A DNA stretch of 13,118 nucleotides from JANWYT01 sp034432435. Its GTDB lineage: Bacteria; Chloroflexota; Anaerolineae; Aggregatilineales; Phototrophicaceae. Made by a program: the position numbers and the translations under genes. Shown here in pieces: positions 6,659 through 12,380 of the stretch. The notes under the pieces were generated by a model. That model was not told where the DNA came from. It did no database searches and worked only from the letters and a program-made list of their open reading frames with translations. Location of the stretch: assembly GCA_034432435.1 (NCBI GenBank), contig DAOUBS010000067.1, positions 1-13,118 on the forward strand. The letters are read 5' to 3'. Positions within the stretch are counted from its first letter, which is position 1, and each line of letters opens with the position of its first letter.

Positions 6659-7578
6659 CGCAGTTCGGCGATCACTCGCTCCAGCTCGGGCGGCAGCGGC
6701 GCGTGGAACGTCAGGCGCTGGCCGCTGGTCGGGTGGTCAAACGCCAGCTCGGCCGCGTGCAAAAAGTGGCGGTTGAGCGCGATTCGCCGCTTGCGGAAGC
6801 CGTAGAGCGCATCGCCCACCACTGGCGCGCCGATGAACGCCAGATGCACGCGAATTTGGTGCGTCCGCCCAGTGAACAGCTTCAGCCGCAGCAGCGCCTG
6901 CCCGCCGGCAAAGTCCACATCGTAGACCTCGTACTGCGTTTGCGCGGGGCGTCCGTTGGCTTGAACGGCCATCCGCTTGCGGTTGCGCGGGTCGCGGGCG
7001 ATGGGTGCGTCGATCAGGCCAGTCAGCGTCCGTGGGACGCGCTCGGTCATGGCGATGTACTGCTTGTCCACGGTGCGATCCATAAACTGCTGGTTGAGCG
7101 CCCGCAGCGCCTCCATCGTCCGCGCGACCACCATCAGGCCGCTCGTGTCTTTGTCCAAGCGGTGGACAATGCCTACGCGGTCGTCGTTCTCGTCGTCTTC
7201 CTCGGCCAACTCGGCGAGGTCAGGGTACTTCGCCAGCAGGCCGTGCACCAGCGTCCCGCTGAAATTGCCCGTCCCCGGGTGGACAACGAGGCCAGCCGGC
7301 TTGTTAAGCACGATGACGTGCTCATCTTCATAGAGCACGTCGAGCGGCATCTCCTCCGGTTCAAGGGTGGACGGCTCTGGCGCGGGGACTTCGACTCGCA
7401 CCAACTCGCCGCCCTTGAACTTGTGGCCGGGCTTGGCTGTCTCCCCGTTGACGAGCACACGCCCCGCCTTGATCAGCCCCTGCACCTGCACGCGCGACAG
7501 GTGCGGCAGCCGCGCGTGCACCTGCCGATCAAGGCGCTCGGTCTTGTCGGTGATCGTGAAGTGAATGAGTTCTGTCAT
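6655..7578 (-). CDS. rluD: RluA-family 23S rRNA pseudouridine synthase (RluD-like)
   Basis: Isomerises uridine to pseudouridine in RNA; RluD acts on helix 69 of 23S rRNA. The 307-residue protein has an N-terminal S4 RNA-binding domain (about 14-64, RLDRQVHARLPHLSRVQVQ and GRVLVNGE) and a catalytic domain from about 80. Family motifs are clear: LYEDEHVIVLNKPAGLVVHP (82-101), VHRLDKDTSG (138-147) with catalytic Asp142, QYIA, the GRTHQIRVH motif (237-245), GDALYG (255-260) and the HFLHA/LTFHAPLP ends. A short acidic insert (EEDDENDD, 126-133) lies just ahead of the active-site strand. Assignment to RluD rather than RluA/RluC rests on length, the S4 domain and overall motif pattern. It is 52 bp downstream of the small membrane-protein gene in the same direction and may share its transcript. 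Only a weak AGAAAG-like ribosome site precedes the ATG. Confidence 0.9.
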   Translation of the reverse strand: MTELIHFTITDKTERLDRQVHARLPHLSRVQVQGLIKAGRVLVNGETAKPGHKFKGGELVRVEVPAPEPSTLEPEEMPLDVLYEDEHVIVLNKPAGLVVHPGTGNFSGTLVHGLLAKYPDLAELAEEDDENDDRVGIVHRLDKDTSGLMVVARTMEALRALNQQFMDRTVDKQYIAMTERVPRTLTGLIDAPIARDPRNRKRMAVQANGRPAQTQYEVYDVDFAGGQALLRLKLFTGRTHQIRVHLAFIGAPVVGDALYGFRKRRIALNRHFLHAAELAFDHPTSGQRLTFHAPLPPELERVIAELR

Positions 7579-7630
7579 AGTGAGATTGCTTTCTGAACAC
7601 TACACGCGAAGACAAGCACAGCCGCCTGCT

Positions 7631-8086
7631 TTAAGTGCTGTTCAGGTGGGCGTTGATCGCCTCAACCAGCGGCGTTTTCCAATCCACGATGTCTTTGGAG
7701 TAGACGCTCAAGCCCATGTCGGCGCGATGGAAGAAGTGCAGGATGATCTGCGTGTGGCCGCTGTCGAACTCGCGCAGCGACGCCCCGCGCACCTCGATCA
7801 GCGGCAGGTCGAGCGCTCGGCTGCAGCGCAGCGGCGCGAACAAGTCCACCGTCAAGCTGCCCGTGGTGCGGTCAAAGGTGATCGTGCGCACCTGCGCCCA
7901 CGCGAACAGTCCCACCCCGGCGATGAGCGCCCCCACTGCGCTGAACTCGCCCCCCAACAGCCACAGGTTGGCCGCGCCCACGATGAACGCTGCCCCAAAC
8001 AGCCACGCCAAAAACGGAAACTCGCGCAGCACCAACCGCTCCGGCGTGGCCTCAACGATGAAGAGCCGCTCCAGCACGCCGAACAT
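7631..8086 (-). CDS. Small membrane protein with two helices and a PH-like C-terminal region
   Basis: A 151-residue protein starting at the ATG at 8086-8084. The start is set by the TGATG junction: the exonuclease stop TGA (8088-8086) shares its A with this ATG, so translation is probably coupled; longer in-frame starts inside the exonuclease gene would produce an unrelated arginine-rich extension. Residues 26-44 and 48-66 are two hydrophobic helices forming a hairpin. The remaining 85 residues are beta-rich, with FDRTTGSLTVDLFAPLRCSR (71-90), ALDLPLIEVRGASL and a final amphipathic helix (LVEAINAHL), a layout seen in bacterial PH-like membrane proteins. Family is not firmly recognised and no catalytic motif is visible. 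The pairing with an exonuclease may only reflect operon organisation. Confidence 0.75.
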   Translation of the reverse strand: MFGVLERLFIVEATPERLVLREFPFLAWLFGAAFIVGAANLWLLGGEFSAVGALIAGVGLFAWAQVRTITFDRTTGSLTVDLFAPLRCSRALDLPLIEVRGASLREFDSGHTQIILHFFHRADMGLSVYSKDIVDWKTPLVEAINAHLNST

Positions 8087-8664
8087 CACGCTTTCGCCAT
8101 CTGGTGCAGCAGCGCCAGCGTCGCGCGCGCGTCGCCCAACGCGCTGTGAGCGTATTCTAGCTTGATGTGCTGCTGGCGGCAGGCGTTGCTCAACGACTGC
8201 CACGTATAGCCGCCGGTGCGGCGGTTGCGCTGGCCGTAATAGCGGGCGTAGGCCTCCATCGCGCACTGCTTCTTCACGCTGACTGGCATCGGCAAGCCGT
8301 GGACTGCCAGCGACTGTTGAAGCATCCGCCAGTCAAACGCCATGTTGTAGGCGATCAACGTGCTGGCGGCCAGCTTTGATGAGAGCGCGATGTACAGGTC
8401 ATCGAGCGTCGGCGCGTCAGCCAGCATCTCGTTGGTAATGCCGTGAACGCGCGTCGCCTCAGGCGGGCAGGAGCGCGTCGGCTTCACCAGCGTGTTCATC
8501 ACCGTCTGGCCGTTTTGGTCAATCAACGCCAATTGGACGATCTCAGCGCGGGCGTCTAGGCCGGTCGTCTCGGTGTCGAGCACGTAAAAGCGGCTGCGCA
8601 GCAGTTGATATGCCCACAGTTGAACTTCTTCCCGCGCGCGCGGGTTCGGGTGCGCAAACGTCAT
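8086..8664 (-). CDS. DEDDh-family 3'-5' exonuclease (DnaQ/RNase T-like)
   Basis: A 192-residue stand-alone exonuclease domain of the DnaQ superfamily, which removes nucleotides from DNA or RNA 3' ends using two metal ions. ExoI is VLDTETTGLD (28-37) with Asp30 and Glu32; RVHGIT (72-77) follows as in DnaQ-like domains; ExoII is YNMAFDWRML (106-115) with Asp111; ExoIII is HSALGDARATL (173-183) with His173 and Asp178, making it the DEDDh subgroup. All four acidic ligands and the histidine are present, so it should be active. There is no polymerase, BRCT or helicase domain. Whether it is a proofreading subunit, an RNase T-like or an oligoribonuclease-like enzyme cannot be decided from the sequence. 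The gene overlaps the downstream membrane-protein gene by one base and has its own -10 box upstream. Confidence 0.92.
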   Translation of the reverse strand: MTFAHPNPRAREEVQLWAYQLLRSRFYVLDTETTGLDARAEIVQLALIDQNGQTVMNTLVKPTRSCPPEATRVHGITNEMLADAPTLDDLYIALSSKLAASTLIAYNMAFDWRMLQQSLAVHGLPMPVSVKKQCAMEAYARYYGQRNRRTGGYTWQSLSNACRQQHIKLEYAHSALGDARATLALLHQMAKA

Positions 8665-8699
8665 AGGTCACAGATCGTTTACTCGCGGACGATGCGCCC

Positions 8700-8726
8700 A
8701 TTATACCAAGCAACACCGCCTGTCAC
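8700..8726 (-). promoter_or_regulatory. Promoter of the exonuclease/membrane-protein pair
   Basis: On the minus strand GTGACA (8726-8721) and TATAAT (8705-8700) are separated by 15 bp. The -10 is perfect and the -35 matches five of six bases, but the spacer is two bases short of ideal. It lies in the 58-bp gap between the nuclease-fold gene and the exonuclease gene, giving the latter a possible internal promoter. Confidence 0.45.
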
Positions 8727-9217
8727 AGACACAGCCGCTCTACGTCGTCGAAGGTGATGTGTATGTGGCCGTCAGCGTCGATGCGCTCCGCGCATTCGTC
8801 CGGCACGTTGAGCAGGTCAACCGGTGCGCGGCGGCGCACCCCGCGCAGCACATCCTCCACCCACGGGCGAACGCTGCTCAGGGGCGTGTCCCACTTGGCG
8901 ATGGCGAAGTGCGTGTCAGGATAGCGGCGGACGAGCGCCGCGACTTTGTCCGCGCCCACTTGACCCGCCTCGCCCCAGAACACCGGTTGATGAGTGAACA
9001 GGGCGCGCGCCGGGTCAAAGGCCACAACGTCGGGCTTGTAACGATCCGACACCGGCACTTCAACAGTGATCTGCGGGTACTGCGGTAGGTAGAGCGCCCA
9101 AAGGAACGCCTTCAACAGCGGGTGCGTGATGCGCTCGCGTTGGCCGCGGACGATCACGATGTGCTGGCCGTGGGCGTAAAGCTTCCAGCGCCGCCGCGTC
9201 AGCACAGGGGAGGTCAT
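8723..9217 (-). CDS. PD-(D/E)xK-like nuclease-fold protein (YaeQ-like), uncharacterised
   Basis: A 164-residue protein, starting at the ATG at 9217-9215, whose A-T-G-A overlaps the TGA stop of the upstream gene and so fixes the start. Residues 58-92 hold a restriction-endonuclease-fold-like core: RYKPDVVAFDP with Asp63, a hydrophobic strand ending VFWGEAG with Glu83, then a helix QVGADKVAALVRRYPD and a strand THFAIAKW. The third active-site residue, usually Lys two places after Glu, is Gly85; a migrated Lys91 could replace it, as occurs in divergent members, or the protein may be inactive. Together with the W-x-E-x-G pattern this recalls the YaeQ-like group. Substrate and partners are unknown. 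The fold call rests on motif spacing only. Confidence 0.6.
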   Translation of the reverse strand: MTSPVLTRRRWKLYAHGQHIVIVRGQRERITHPLLKAFLWALYLPQYPQITVEVPVSDRYKPDVVAFDPARALFTHQPVFWGEAGQVGADKVAALVRRYPDTHFAIAKWDTPLSSVRPWVEDVLRGVRRRAPVDLLNVPDECAERIDADGHIHITFDDVERLCL

Positions 9218-9495
9218 CGACGAAAGCGCAGCCAACTGCGGCGCGGCTCTTTGGGTGGGTGAAGCGCCGCCCGCAGCGCGCGCCCGACCTCCTCAGGCAT
9301 GGGATAGGGGCCGCCGCCCTGCTGCATGAACTCGGCGATGGTTTGCTTGTGGCCCGGCTCAAACACGGGCGTGTCGCCCACGCGAATGTACGCCGACCAA
9401 ATCAGCGTCTGCGTCTGTGGGATGATACGCACGCTGCACGTCCGCGCCCCATCCTGCCATTCCCACTCCATCGGGGACGTTTGCTTGTGTGTCAT
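9214..9495 (-). CDS. Uncharacterised 93-residue protein
   Basis: Unrecognised. The start at 9495-9493 is chosen because AAGGA (9507-9503) lies 7 nt upstream and a TATAAT box is at 9546-9541; the next in-frame ATG would extend the protein into the promoter. The sequence opens with MTHKQTSPMEWEWQDGARTC, continues with predicted beta strands (SVRIIPQTQTLIWSAYI), a helix (HKQTIAEFMQQ) and a basic proline-containing tail (HPPKEPRRSWLRFRR). No signal peptide or membrane helix is visible. It overlaps the nuclease-fold gene by ATGA, so the two are made from one transcript and probably coupled in translation. It may be a partner or modulator of that protein, which is inference from arrangement alone. 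Confidence 0.7.
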   Translation of the reverse strand: MTHKQTSPMEWEWQDGARTCSVRIIPQTQTLIWSAYIRVGDTPVFEPGHKQTIAEFMQQGGGPYPMPEEVGRALRAALHPPKEPRRSWLRFRR

Positions 9496-9540
9496 CAGTC
9501 GATCCTTCACCCGTGTGATTGCAGTTTGCTGCTTTTTTAG

Positions 9541-9546
9541 ATTATA
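9541..9546 (-). promoter_or_regulatory. -10 box for the 93-residue/nuclease-fold gene pair
   Basis: The minus strand reads TATAAT, a perfect -10, about 46 bp upstream of the ATG at 9495 and thus leaving a 5' leader of about 40 nt with an AAGGA ribosome site. The -35 region at 16-18 bp is poor. Confidence 0.5.
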
Positions 9547-9575
9547 CGTGAGCCACATCCTAAACTGCGCATTGT

Positions 9576-9604
9576 TTGACGCATCTGCTGCTTTTGGATA
9601 CCAT
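9576..9604 (+). promoter_or_regulatory. Promoter of the membrane-anchored HhH protein
   Basis: TTGACG (9576-9581), a 17-bp spacer and TACCAT (9599-9604) fit a housekeeping promoter (five and four of six matches). Transcription would begin near 9611, ahead of the ATG at 9640 and past nearly all of the in-frame TTG extension at 9613, which supports the shorter start. It is divergent from the promoter at 9541-9546. Confidence 0.45.
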
Positions 9605-9639
9605 CTGAAGTATTGAAAACACTACGTGGGGTCTTGGCG

Positions 9640-10521
9640 ATGGACAAGCAAACCCGTTTGATGCTGTCAGTCAGCTCAATGATTATTGCCGTGTTGGCGG
9701 GGATTAACATCATGATCGACACCGAACGCAGTGGAAATTGGTTGCTGCTTGCGCTGATCTTTGCGGGGTTAGCGTTCATGTTCTGGTGGTGGATGGGCGC
9801 AGAGGAACGGCGCGCCCGTGCCGAAGCCGACCGCGAAGCACGCGAACGCATCCGCCTGGCTGAAGAGCAGCTCCGCCGCGCGCGCGAGACCGTCACCGCG
9901 TTGGGAGCGCCCGCCAGCACAGCCGAGCCAACCACAGAAGCCGCCGAAGCGTCTGCTGAGCCTGCCCCCGCCGCTGAGGAACCCAAGCCGCCGGACGCTG
10001 AAACCCAAGCCGCCGCCGAACAAAAGGCTGAAGAGACCGTCACGCCGCCGCAGGTCGAAGAGGAGCCGCCTGTAAACGTTACAGTTCCAGTGGAGCCTGC
10101 TGAAGAACACACTGAGACCACCCCTGTAGAGGAAGTCGAAGCCCCAGCCCCGCACGTGGTCGAAGTGCTCACAACAGTTGAGGCCGAAGCGCCGCCCCCT
10201 GCTGAACTAAATCCACCGCCTGATGCCTCTAATGAACCAGCCACACCGCCTAATGCCCCTGATGAACCTGACGACCTCACCAAGATCGAAGGCATCGGGC
10301 CCTACTACCGCGACATCTTGCACGGCGCAGGGGTGACGACGTTCGCCGCGTTGGCCAAACTGAGCAAGGAAGAAATCGATCAATTGATCCAAGACGCAGG
10401 CGGCCGCCGCAGCAACACCACCGCGACATGGCAAGAGCAAGCTGCGCTGGCCGCCGCCAACCGCTGGGACGACCTCGCCGCGCTGCAATCGACCCTTTCA
10501 GCAGGCCGTCGCAAATCCTAA
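9640..10521 (+). CDS. Membrane-anchored protein with acidic linker and C-terminal helix-hairpin-helix domain
   Basis: A 293-residue protein. Residues 8-26 and 33-52 are two membrane helices joined by a short loop; residues 53-86 are a charged helix (EERRARAEADREARERIR), likely coiled coil; 87-210 is a disordered linker rich in Glu, Pro and Ala; 211-255 is a helix-hairpin-helix domain, DDLTKIEGIGPYYRDILHGA, GVTTFAALAKLSKEEIDQLI; and residues 262-283 carry TATWQEQAALAAANRWDDL, a signature that often follows this HhH in bacterial proteins, including those fused to ribosomal or envelope proteins. The positive charge after the second helix puts the HhH part in the cytoplasm. HhH domains of this kind often bind nucleic acid, so membrane-tethered binding is inferred. 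The ATG at 9640 is preferred over the TTG at 9613; a GGGG (9628-9631) is the likely ribosome site. Confidence 0.8.
   Translation: MDKQTRLMLSVSSMIIAVLAGINIMIDTERSGNWLLLALIFAGLAFMFWWWMGAEERRARAEADREARERIRLAEEQLRRARETVTALGAPASTAEPTTEAAEASAEPAPAAEEPKPPDAETQAAAEQKAEETVTPPQVEEEPPVNVTVPVEPAEEHTETTPVEEVEAPAPHVVEVLTTVEAEAPPPAELNPPPDASNEPATPPNAPDEPDDLTKIEGIGPYYRDILHGAGVTTFAALAKLSKEEIDQLIQDAGGRRSNTTATWQEQAALAAANRWDDLAALQSTLSAGRRKS
10216..10268 (+). repeat. Imperfect 23-bp direct repeat inside the linker coding region
   Basis: Copies at 10216-10238 and 10246-10268 differ at 3 of 23 bases and are spaced by 30 bp (10 codons). They encode PPDASNEP and PPNAPDEP in the acidic Pro-rich linker just before the HhH domain, and reflect length variation of the linker. 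Confidence 0.7.
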
Positions 10522-10533
10522 CAACCGCTGCAC

Positions 10534-10572
10534 GGCGCACCCAATACACGCGCTGAGCGAAACAGGTGCGCC
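10534..10572. terminator. Hairpin downstream of the HhH gene (possible terminator)
   Basis: GGCGCACC (10534-10541) and GGTGCGCC (10565-10572) are perfect inverse complements with a 23-nt loop, and flanking CAC/GTG can extend the stem with a bulge. It lies 13 bp after the stop of the HhH gene. No T-run follows, so its role as an intrinsic terminator is uncertain. Confidence 0.35.
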
Positions 10573-10638
10573 GCGTGGCAACACGCATATCCATCGTTCA
10601 TCACAAATTAGAAATTTGTTGTACACTGACACTAACTT

Positions 10639-10686
10639 TTGACAATGTGACTCAGTATTGAGAATGTGCCCATGTATGAAAATGTG
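10639..10686 (+). repeat. Three 11-bp direct repeats ahead of and into the isomerase-like gene
   Basis: TTGACAATGTG (10639-10649), TTGAGAATGTG (10658-10668) and ATGAAAATGTG (10676-10686) share nine or ten positions each. The starts are 19 and 18 bp apart. The third copy is within the first codons. Possible binding sites for a regulator that lies across the promoter and the ribosome site; no sigma70 promoter with a good -10 is apparent here. Confidence 0.4.
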
Positions 10687-11469
10687 CTGCTGAGCGCAAG
10701 TCGCGGGAATGTTGAGCAGTGTGTAGACCTTGCTCAGCAATTAGGCTTAGGCATTGAGGTGATGGCTTTCGCCTTTCCTGACGTTTTAGATGGCGACGTG
10801 GACGCCGAAGTTGCGCGTTATCAGCACTGGTTGAAAGACGTGCCCGGGCCAGTCACGCTGCACGGCCCGTTCTTCGACATGGTCTCTGGTAGCCTCGACG
10901 TGCGCATCAACGCCCTCTGCGCTCAGCGCTACAAGCAGGCGATCGCCATCGCGGCTGAGTTGGGGGCTGCTCAGATCGTGCTGCACGCGAACTTCATCGG
11001 CAGCCTGCACAACCTCGCTTACCGTGAAGGCTGGCATCAGCGCAGCGTCGACTTCTGGGCGCCGATTGTGGAATTCGCGCAGGCGCGGGGCGTGCCCATT
11101 GCGCTGGAAAACATGTGGGAGTTCGACCCGTCGATCATCACCGACCTGCTGCAAGCGGTCAACAGCCCGTACCTGCGCGCCTGCCTCGACGTGGGCCACG
11201 CCCACATCTTTAGCAAGCCCGAGTTCGACCTTGCCACGTGGATTGAGGCCTTCACCCCGTGGATCATTCACTTTCACCTGAACAACAACAACGGCGTCTT
11301 GGACGAGCACCACGCGTTCGACTGGGAAGGCGGCACGCTGAACTATCATGAGCTGCTGCCGCCGCTGCGCGCGCGATTTCCGCAGGCGCTGTTCGTCTTA
11401 GAGATGGACACCATCGACGACATGATGGCCAGCCTGCCCTACTTCAGCCAGCAAACTGTGGAAGAATAG
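10672..11469 (+). CDS. Sugar phosphate isomerase/epimerase-like TIM-barrel protein (AP endonuclease 2 family)
   Basis: A 265-residue xylose-isomerase-like TIM barrel of the AP-endonuclease-family-2 superfamily. The usual metal ligands can be placed: Glu29 (GIEVMAF), His64 (TLHGPF), His105 (IVLHANF), Glu146 (IALENMWE), Asp173 and His176 (CLDVGHAH), His200 and His202 (IIHFHLNNN) and Glu244 (FVLEMD). The set is intact, so a divalent-metal enzyme is likely. Members either isomerise or epimerise sugars or cleave abasic DNA; the sequence does not settle which, though the length and LDVGHAH/HFHLNNN pattern favour sugar-type enzymes over endonuclease IV, which is usually longer. Start at 10672 is preferred to the GTG at 10666 because GAGA (10660-10663) is 8 nt away. 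An 11-bp direct repeat covers the upstream region. Confidence 0.85.
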   Translation: MYENVLLSASRGNVEQCVDLAQQLGLGIEVMAFAFPDVLDGDVDAEVARYQHWLKDVPGPVTLHGPFFDMVSGSLDVRINALCAQRYKQAIAIAAELGAAQIVLHANFIGSLHNLAYREGWHQRSVDFWAPIVEFAQARGVPIALENMWEFDPSIITDLLQAVNSPYLRACLDVGHAHIFSKPEFDLATWIEAFTPWIIHFHLNNNNGVLDEHHAFDWEGGTLNYHELLPPLRARFPQALFVLEMDTIDDMMASLPYFSQQTVEE

Positions 11470-11504
11470 TAAAAACGTCACACGCCAACAGTGTCACGTG
11501 TCAC

Positions 11505-11533
11505 CTGACCGTTCTGCCTCGCTGTTGTAATAT
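11505..11533 (+). promoter_or_regulatory. Weak promoter candidate for the DoxX-family gene
   Basis: CTGACC (11505-11510) and TAATAT (11528-11533) are 17 bp apart, each matching the consensus at four of six positions. A start near 11540 would leave a short leader to the GAGAGGA ribosome site at 11561-11567. Confidence 0.3.
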
Positions 11534-11575
11534 TAGAGTAATTTAACGACAGCACAAGTAGAGAGGATATTGGGT

Positions 11576-12178
11576 ATGACAACACAAGTGACTACTGTTT
11601 CAGGGCGAATCATCGAGGACCCCCCATTCGCCCGCTTCATCTTTAACGACACCCGCTTTGCGTGGTTTTGGGCGATCATCCGCGTGCTGCTGGGCATCAG
11701 TTGGTTCCAATCGGGCTGGGGGAAAGTGACAAACCCCGCGTGGATGGACGAGGGCGCAGCGCTGCGTGGCTTCTGGGAGAACGCCGTGCGCATCCCCGAG
11801 ACGGGCCGCCCGCCCATCGCGTTTGACTGGTACCGTGACTTCATTCAAGGCCTGCTAGACGCCAACGCCTACACGTGGTTCGCGCCGTTCGTGGCCATCA
11901 GCGAGGTGCTGGTGGGCGCGGCGTTGGTGTTAGGGGCGTTCGTCGGCATTGCGGCCTTCGGTGGCGCGCTGATGAATTGGAACTTCGTGATGGCTGGCAC
12001 GGCCAGCAGCAACGCGCTGCTCGGCCTCGCCGCGCTGTTTCTCATCCTCGCATGGAAGACTGCCGGCTGGTGGGGGTTGGATCGCTTCCTGCTGCCGCGC
12101 GTGGGCGTCCCGTGGATGTGGATCGACAGCGCCAAGCCGCCCCATGAGCCGCGCGCAATGGCCGCGGAAGTCGAATAA
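11576..12178 (+). CDS. DoxX-family membrane protein (DoxD-like)
   Basis: A 200-residue inner-membrane protein. Four hydrophobic segments are visible at about 28-48 (FAWFWAIIRVLLGISWFQSG), 100-120, 121-140 and 145-162, with the family pattern R-V-x-x-G-x-x-(W/F)-x-x-(S/A)-G-x-x-K near residues 36-50 (SGWGK) and a long periplasmic loop between the first two helices. DoxX/DoxD proteins act near respiratory quinone chemistry; DoxD with DoxA oxidises thiosulfate with quinone in some archaea, but most bacterial relatives are uncharacterised, so that activity is not claimed. The start at 11576 follows GAGAGGA by 8 nt; the alternative TTG at 11570 has too little spacing. It lies 202 bp ahead of cytochrome oxidase subunit II in the same direction, suggesting a respiratory context, though each may be transcribed separately. 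Confidence 0.85.
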   Translation: MTTQVTTVSGRIIEDPPFARFIFNDTRFAWFWAIIRVLLGISWFQSGWGKVTNPAWMDEGAALRGFWENAVRIPETGRPPIAFDWYRDFIQGLLDANAYTWFAPFVAISEVLVGAALVLGAFVGIAAFGGALMNWNFVMAGTASSNALLGLAALFLILAWKTAGWWGLDRFLLPRVGVPWMWIDSAKPPHEPRAMAAEVE

Positions 12179-12211
12179 CCGCTGCGTTCAACTGCTGGCA
12201 CATTCAGGCGT

Positions 12212-12228
12212 CGGGCTATGATAGCTCG
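12212..12228. promoter_or_regulatory. Near-perfect palindrome upstream of subunit II gene
   Basis: CGGGCTATGATAGCTCG is centred on 12220; GCTAT-G-ATAGC is perfectly symmetric and one of the outer pairs mismatches. It lies about 165 bp before the oxidase start and 40-60 bp before the predicted promoter, where an activator or repressor could bind. The loop is too small for a good RNA hairpin. Confidence 0.3.
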
Positions 12229-12267
12229 GCGCTGTTGGTTTTCTAAGTCAATTGGCTTATTAGTTGC

Positions 12268-12296
12268 TTGTTTTGCGTAGATGACTTTGGTAGAAT
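12268..12296 (+). promoter_or_regulatory. Promoter candidate for cytochrome oxidase subunit II
   Basis: TTGTTT (12268-12273) and TAGAAT (12291-12296) are 17 bp apart. The -10 matches five of six bases, the -35 only three. It would give a leader of about 80 nt before the ATG at 12381. Confidence 0.4.
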
Positions 12297-12380
12297 GACA
12301 GATGAATGCTCCAATTGTAACAAACAGATGCAAGCACCTAAATTTAAACCTGTGTGTCGTTGTACTTCTAGGATGGTGGT

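Noticed and set aside
6568..7596. A 342-residue plus-strand open frame across the rluD region
   Set aside because: The minus strand carries all RluA-family motifs over nearly the whole length, so the plus-strand frame is an antisense shadow.
9537..10295. A 252-residue minus-strand open frame rich in Ser, Gly and Ala
   Set aside because: It is antisense to the low-complexity linker of the HhH protein. The Ser/Gly repetitiveness comes from the Glu/Pro/Ala codons of the real gene.
11491..11504. Tandem GTGTCAC copies upstream of the DoxX-family gene as an operator
   Set aside because: Two 7-bp copies in tandem with no flanking symmetry and no clear relation to a promoter; too short to support a call.
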